Source: Streptomyces alfalfae | Lineage (GTDB): Bacteria > Actinomycetota > Actinomycetes > Streptomycetales > Streptomycetaceae | DNA: 64,000 nt | Direction of reading: 5' to 3' | Assembly (NCBI RefSeq): GCF_004127445.1 | Contig: NZ_QEXM01000051.1 | Location: 248,001 to 312,000 of the forward strand | Part shown: one piece after another, positions 61,972-64,000 of the stretch | Layout of the letters: every line of letters begins with the position of its first letter | How positions within the stretch are numbered: position 1 is the stretch's first letter | Program-made: the position numbers and the translations under genes | The notes under the pieces: generated by a model | Seen by the model: the letters and a program-made list of their open reading frames with translations, nothing else | Told to the model about the DNA's origin: nothing | Databases searched by the model: none

Positions 61972-64000
61972 ATGGCCGACCCTTCCAGCTACCGCCCCAA
62001 GCCGGGACAGATCCCCGACGCCCCGGGGGTCTACAAATTCCGCGACGAGCACCGCCGGGTGATCTATGTCGGGAAGGCCAAGAGCCTGCGCCAGCGCCTG
62101 GCGAACTACTTCCAGGACCTGGCGGGCCTCCATCCGCGTACGCGCTCCATGGTCACGACGGCGGCCTCCGTCGAGTGGACCGTGGTCAACAACGAGGTCG
62201 AGGCGCTCCAACTGGAGTACTCCTGGATCAAGGAGTTCGACCCCCGGTTCAACGTCAAGTACCGCGACGACAAGAGCTACCCCTACCTCGCGGTGACGCT
62301 GAACGAACAGTTCCCGCGCGTGCAGGTGATGCGCGGCCACAAGAAGAAGGGCGTGCGGTACTTCGGCCCGTACAGCCACGCCTGGGCCATCCGTGACACC
62401 GTGGACCTGCTCCTGCGCGCCTTCCCGGTCCGCACGTGCTCCGCGGGGGTCTTCAAGAACGCCGCCCGCACCGGCCGCCCCTGCCTGCTCGGCTACATCG
62501 GCAAGTGCTCGGCGCCCTGCGTGGAGCGCGTCACCCCCGAGGCCCACAGGGAGCTTGCCGAAGACTTCTGCGACTTCATGGCGGGCCGCACCGGCACGTA
62601 CATCCGCCGCCTGGAGCGGCAGATGGCGGACGCCGCGGAGGAGATGGAGTACGAGAAGGCGGCGCGGCTGCGCGACGACATAGAGGCGCTCAAGAAGGCG
62701 ATGGAGAAGAGCGCCGTCGTCCTCGCCGACGCCACCGACGCCGACCTCATCGCCCTCGCCGAGGACGAGCTGGAGGCGGCCGTCCAGATCTTCCACGTCC
62801 GCGGCGGCCGGGTGCGCGGCCAGCGCGGCTGGGTCACCGACAAGGTGGAGGCGGTCACCAGCGGCGACCTCGTCGAACACGCCCTCCAGCAGCTCTACGG
62901 AGAGGAGAGCGGGGACACCGTGCCCAAGGAGGTGCTGGTCCCCGCCCTGCCCGACCCCGTGGAGCCGGTGCAGGCGTGGCTGACGGAGCGCCGCGGGGCC
63001 AACGTCTCGCTGCGCATCCCGCAGCGCGGCGACAAGAAGGCCCTGATGGAGACCGTCGCGAGGAACGCACAGCAGTCCCTCGTCCTGCACAAGACCAAGC
63101 GCGCCTCCGACCTCACCACCCGCTCCCGCGCCCTGGAGGAGATCGCCGCCGCCCTGGAGCTGGACAGCGCCCCCCTGCGCATCGAGTGCTACGACATCTC
63201 GCATCTCCAGGGCGACGACGTCGTGGCGTCGATGGTGGTCTTCGAGGACGGCCTCGCCAGGAAGAGCGAGTACCGCCGCTTCCAGATCAAGGGCTTCGAG
63301 GGGCAGGACGACGTCCGCTCCATGCACGAGGTGATCACCCGCCGCTTCCGGCGCTACCTCTCCGACAAGGAGCGGACGGGGGAGTGGTCCCCCGAGGACG
63401 CCGGGAGCGCCGGGGCCGCCGGAACCCCCGGGGCCGGCGAGGACGGCCCCCTGTCGGGCCTGACCGAGGAGGACGGGCGGCCCAAGCGGTTCGCGTATCC
63501 GCCGCAGCTCGTCGTGGTCGACGGCGGCCGGCCGCAGGTCGCCGCCGCCCAGCGGGCCCTCGACGAGCTGGGCATCGACGACATCGCGGTCTGCGGCCTC
63601 GCCAAGCGCCTGGAGGAGGTCTGGGTCCCTGACGAGGACGACCCGGTGATCCTGCCGCGCACCAGCGAGGGGCTCTATCTCCTGCAGCGCGTGCGCGACG
63701 AGGCGCACCGCTTCGCCATCACCTACCAGCGGACCAAGCGGGCCAAGCGCTTCAAGGCGGGGCCGCTGGACGAGGTGCGGGGCCTGGGCGACGCCCGCAA
63801 GCGGACGGTGATCAAGCACTTCGGCTCCGTGAAGCGGCTCCGCGCGGCGACGATCGACCAGATCTGCGAGGTCCCCGGGGTGGGCCGCAAGACCGCCGAG
63901 GCCATCGCGGTGGCCCTTGCCCAGGCGGCGCCCCCGGCCCCCGCGGTCAACATGACGACCGGCGAGATCCTGGAGGACGAGGAGCCCGCGATGAATGTCC
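61972..64000 (+). CDS. uvrC: Excinuclease ABC subunit C (3' end outside the window)
   Basis: At least 676 codons are present and the frame is still open at the right edge. The GIY-YIG nuclease domain is at the N-terminus (DAPGVYKFRDEHRRVIYVGKA). A Cys-rich region (CLLGYIGKCSAPCVE), the UVR motif (EEMEYEKAARLRDDIEALKK), the UvrC RNase-H-like nuclease (RIECYDISHLQGDDVVASMV, LVVVDGGRPQVAAA) and two helix-hairpin-helix motifs (EVPGVGRKTAEAIA) follow. An Ala/Gly/Glu-rich insert lies at about 466-500. It makes both incisions in nucleotide excision repair. Confidence 0.96.
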   Translation, partial: MADPSSYRPKPGQIPDAPGVYKFRDEHRRVIYVGKAKSLRQRLANYFQDLAGLHPRTRSMVTTAASVEWTVVNNEVEALQLEYSWIKEFDPRFNVKYRDDKSYPYLAVTLNEQFPRVQVMRGHKKKGVRYFGPYSHAWAIRDTVDLLLRAFPVRTCSAGVFKNAARTGRPCLLGYIGKCSAPCVERVTPEAHRELAEDFCDFMAGRTGTYIRRLERQMADAAEEMEYEKAARLRDDIEALKKAMEKSAVVLADATDADLIALAEDELEAAVQIFHVRGGRVRGQRGWVTDKVEAVTSGDLVEHALQQLYGEESGDTVPKEVLVPALPDPVEPVQAWLTERRGANVSLRIPQRGDKKALMETVARNAQQSLVLHKTKRASDLTTRSRALEEIAAALELDSAPLRIECYDISHLQGDDVVASMVVFEDGLARKSEYRRFQIKGFEGQDDVRSMHEVITRRFRRYLSDKERTGEWSPEDAGSAGAAGTPGAGEDGPLSGLTEEDGRPKRFAYPPQLVVVDGGRPQVAAAQRALDELGIDDIAVCGLAKRLEEVWVPDEDDPVILPRTSEGLYLLQRVRDEAHRFAITYQRTKRAKRFKAGPLDEVRGLGDARKRTVIKHFGSVKRLRAATIDQICEVPGVGRKTAEAIAVALAQAAPPAPAVNMTTGEILEDEEPAMNV

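Overview
The window is a chromosomal segment from a high-GC actinobacterium, almost certainly Streptomyces. The evidence is the very high G+C with strong third-position bias, many GTG starts, small actinobacterial families (an SPW_0924-type peptide, DUF6343, DUF397, DUF574/Methyltransf_19), and the order rpsA - PAC2 - coaE ... uvrB ... aroQ ... uvrA ... uvrC seen in the Streptomyces core. I see no rRNA, tRNA, CRISPR array, insertion sequence or prophage. The right edge cuts uvrC.

Layout. 0-8 kb: a secreted serine hydrolase, a secreted lytic transglycosylase-like protein, a small membrane peptide, a DUF3068 membrane protein, the helicase HrpB and a methyltransferase. 8-14 kb: rpsA with a structured leader, a secreted beta-helix protein behind a chitinase-type operator, PAC2, coaE, a TPR protein, a DUF6343 membrane protein and an S4 RNA-binding protein. 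14-31 kb: a family-5-type uracil-DNA glycosylase, an MFS carrier, a prolyl aminopeptidase, a GH6 cellulase, a coupled RidA-GNAT pair, a SNF2 ATPase-SWIM operon, then small accessory enzymes (DUF4291, nucleotidyltransferase, 2'-5' RNA ligase-like, PI-PLC-like, amidohydrolase, P450, DUF899). 31-36 kb: a WhiJ/Scr-type regulatory cluster (HTH-DUF5753, DUF397, divergent HATPase) and a DUF574 methyltransferase. 36-43 kb: DUF2293, a uridine-kinase-like protein, CorA, a cupin, an MFS carrier, Ogt, a GDPD and an MHYT sensor. 43-54 kb: uvrB, two TerD-family genes, terC behind a yybP-ykoY manganese riboswitch, a ChaA-like antiporter, an S66 peptidase, aroQ, an MBL hydrolase and a mycothiol-type enzyme. 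54-64 kb: uvrA, an enoyl-CoA hydratase remnant, a PfkB kinase, a Rieske lipoprotein, a regulator, a papain-like protease with a membrane-anchored partner, and uvrC.

The most informative signal is regulatory. uvrA, uvrB, uvrC, ogt and the SNF2-SWIM operon each carry a near-perfect copy of the LexA-independent actinobacterial DNA-damage promoter (RecA-NDp/PafBC type, tTGTCRGTG-N8-TAnnnT). This places an uncharacterised SNF2-SWIM pair, preceded by a predicted leaderless 39-codon uORF, in the same predicted damage regulon as nucleotide excision repair.

Two other themes recur. Many genes have a TANNNT -10 hexamer 6-8 nt before the start codon, implying leaderless mRNAs. Several intergenic tandem repeats (33 bp x3, 19 bp x6, about 17 bp x14, 7 bp x4) lie in an otherwise ordinary core region.
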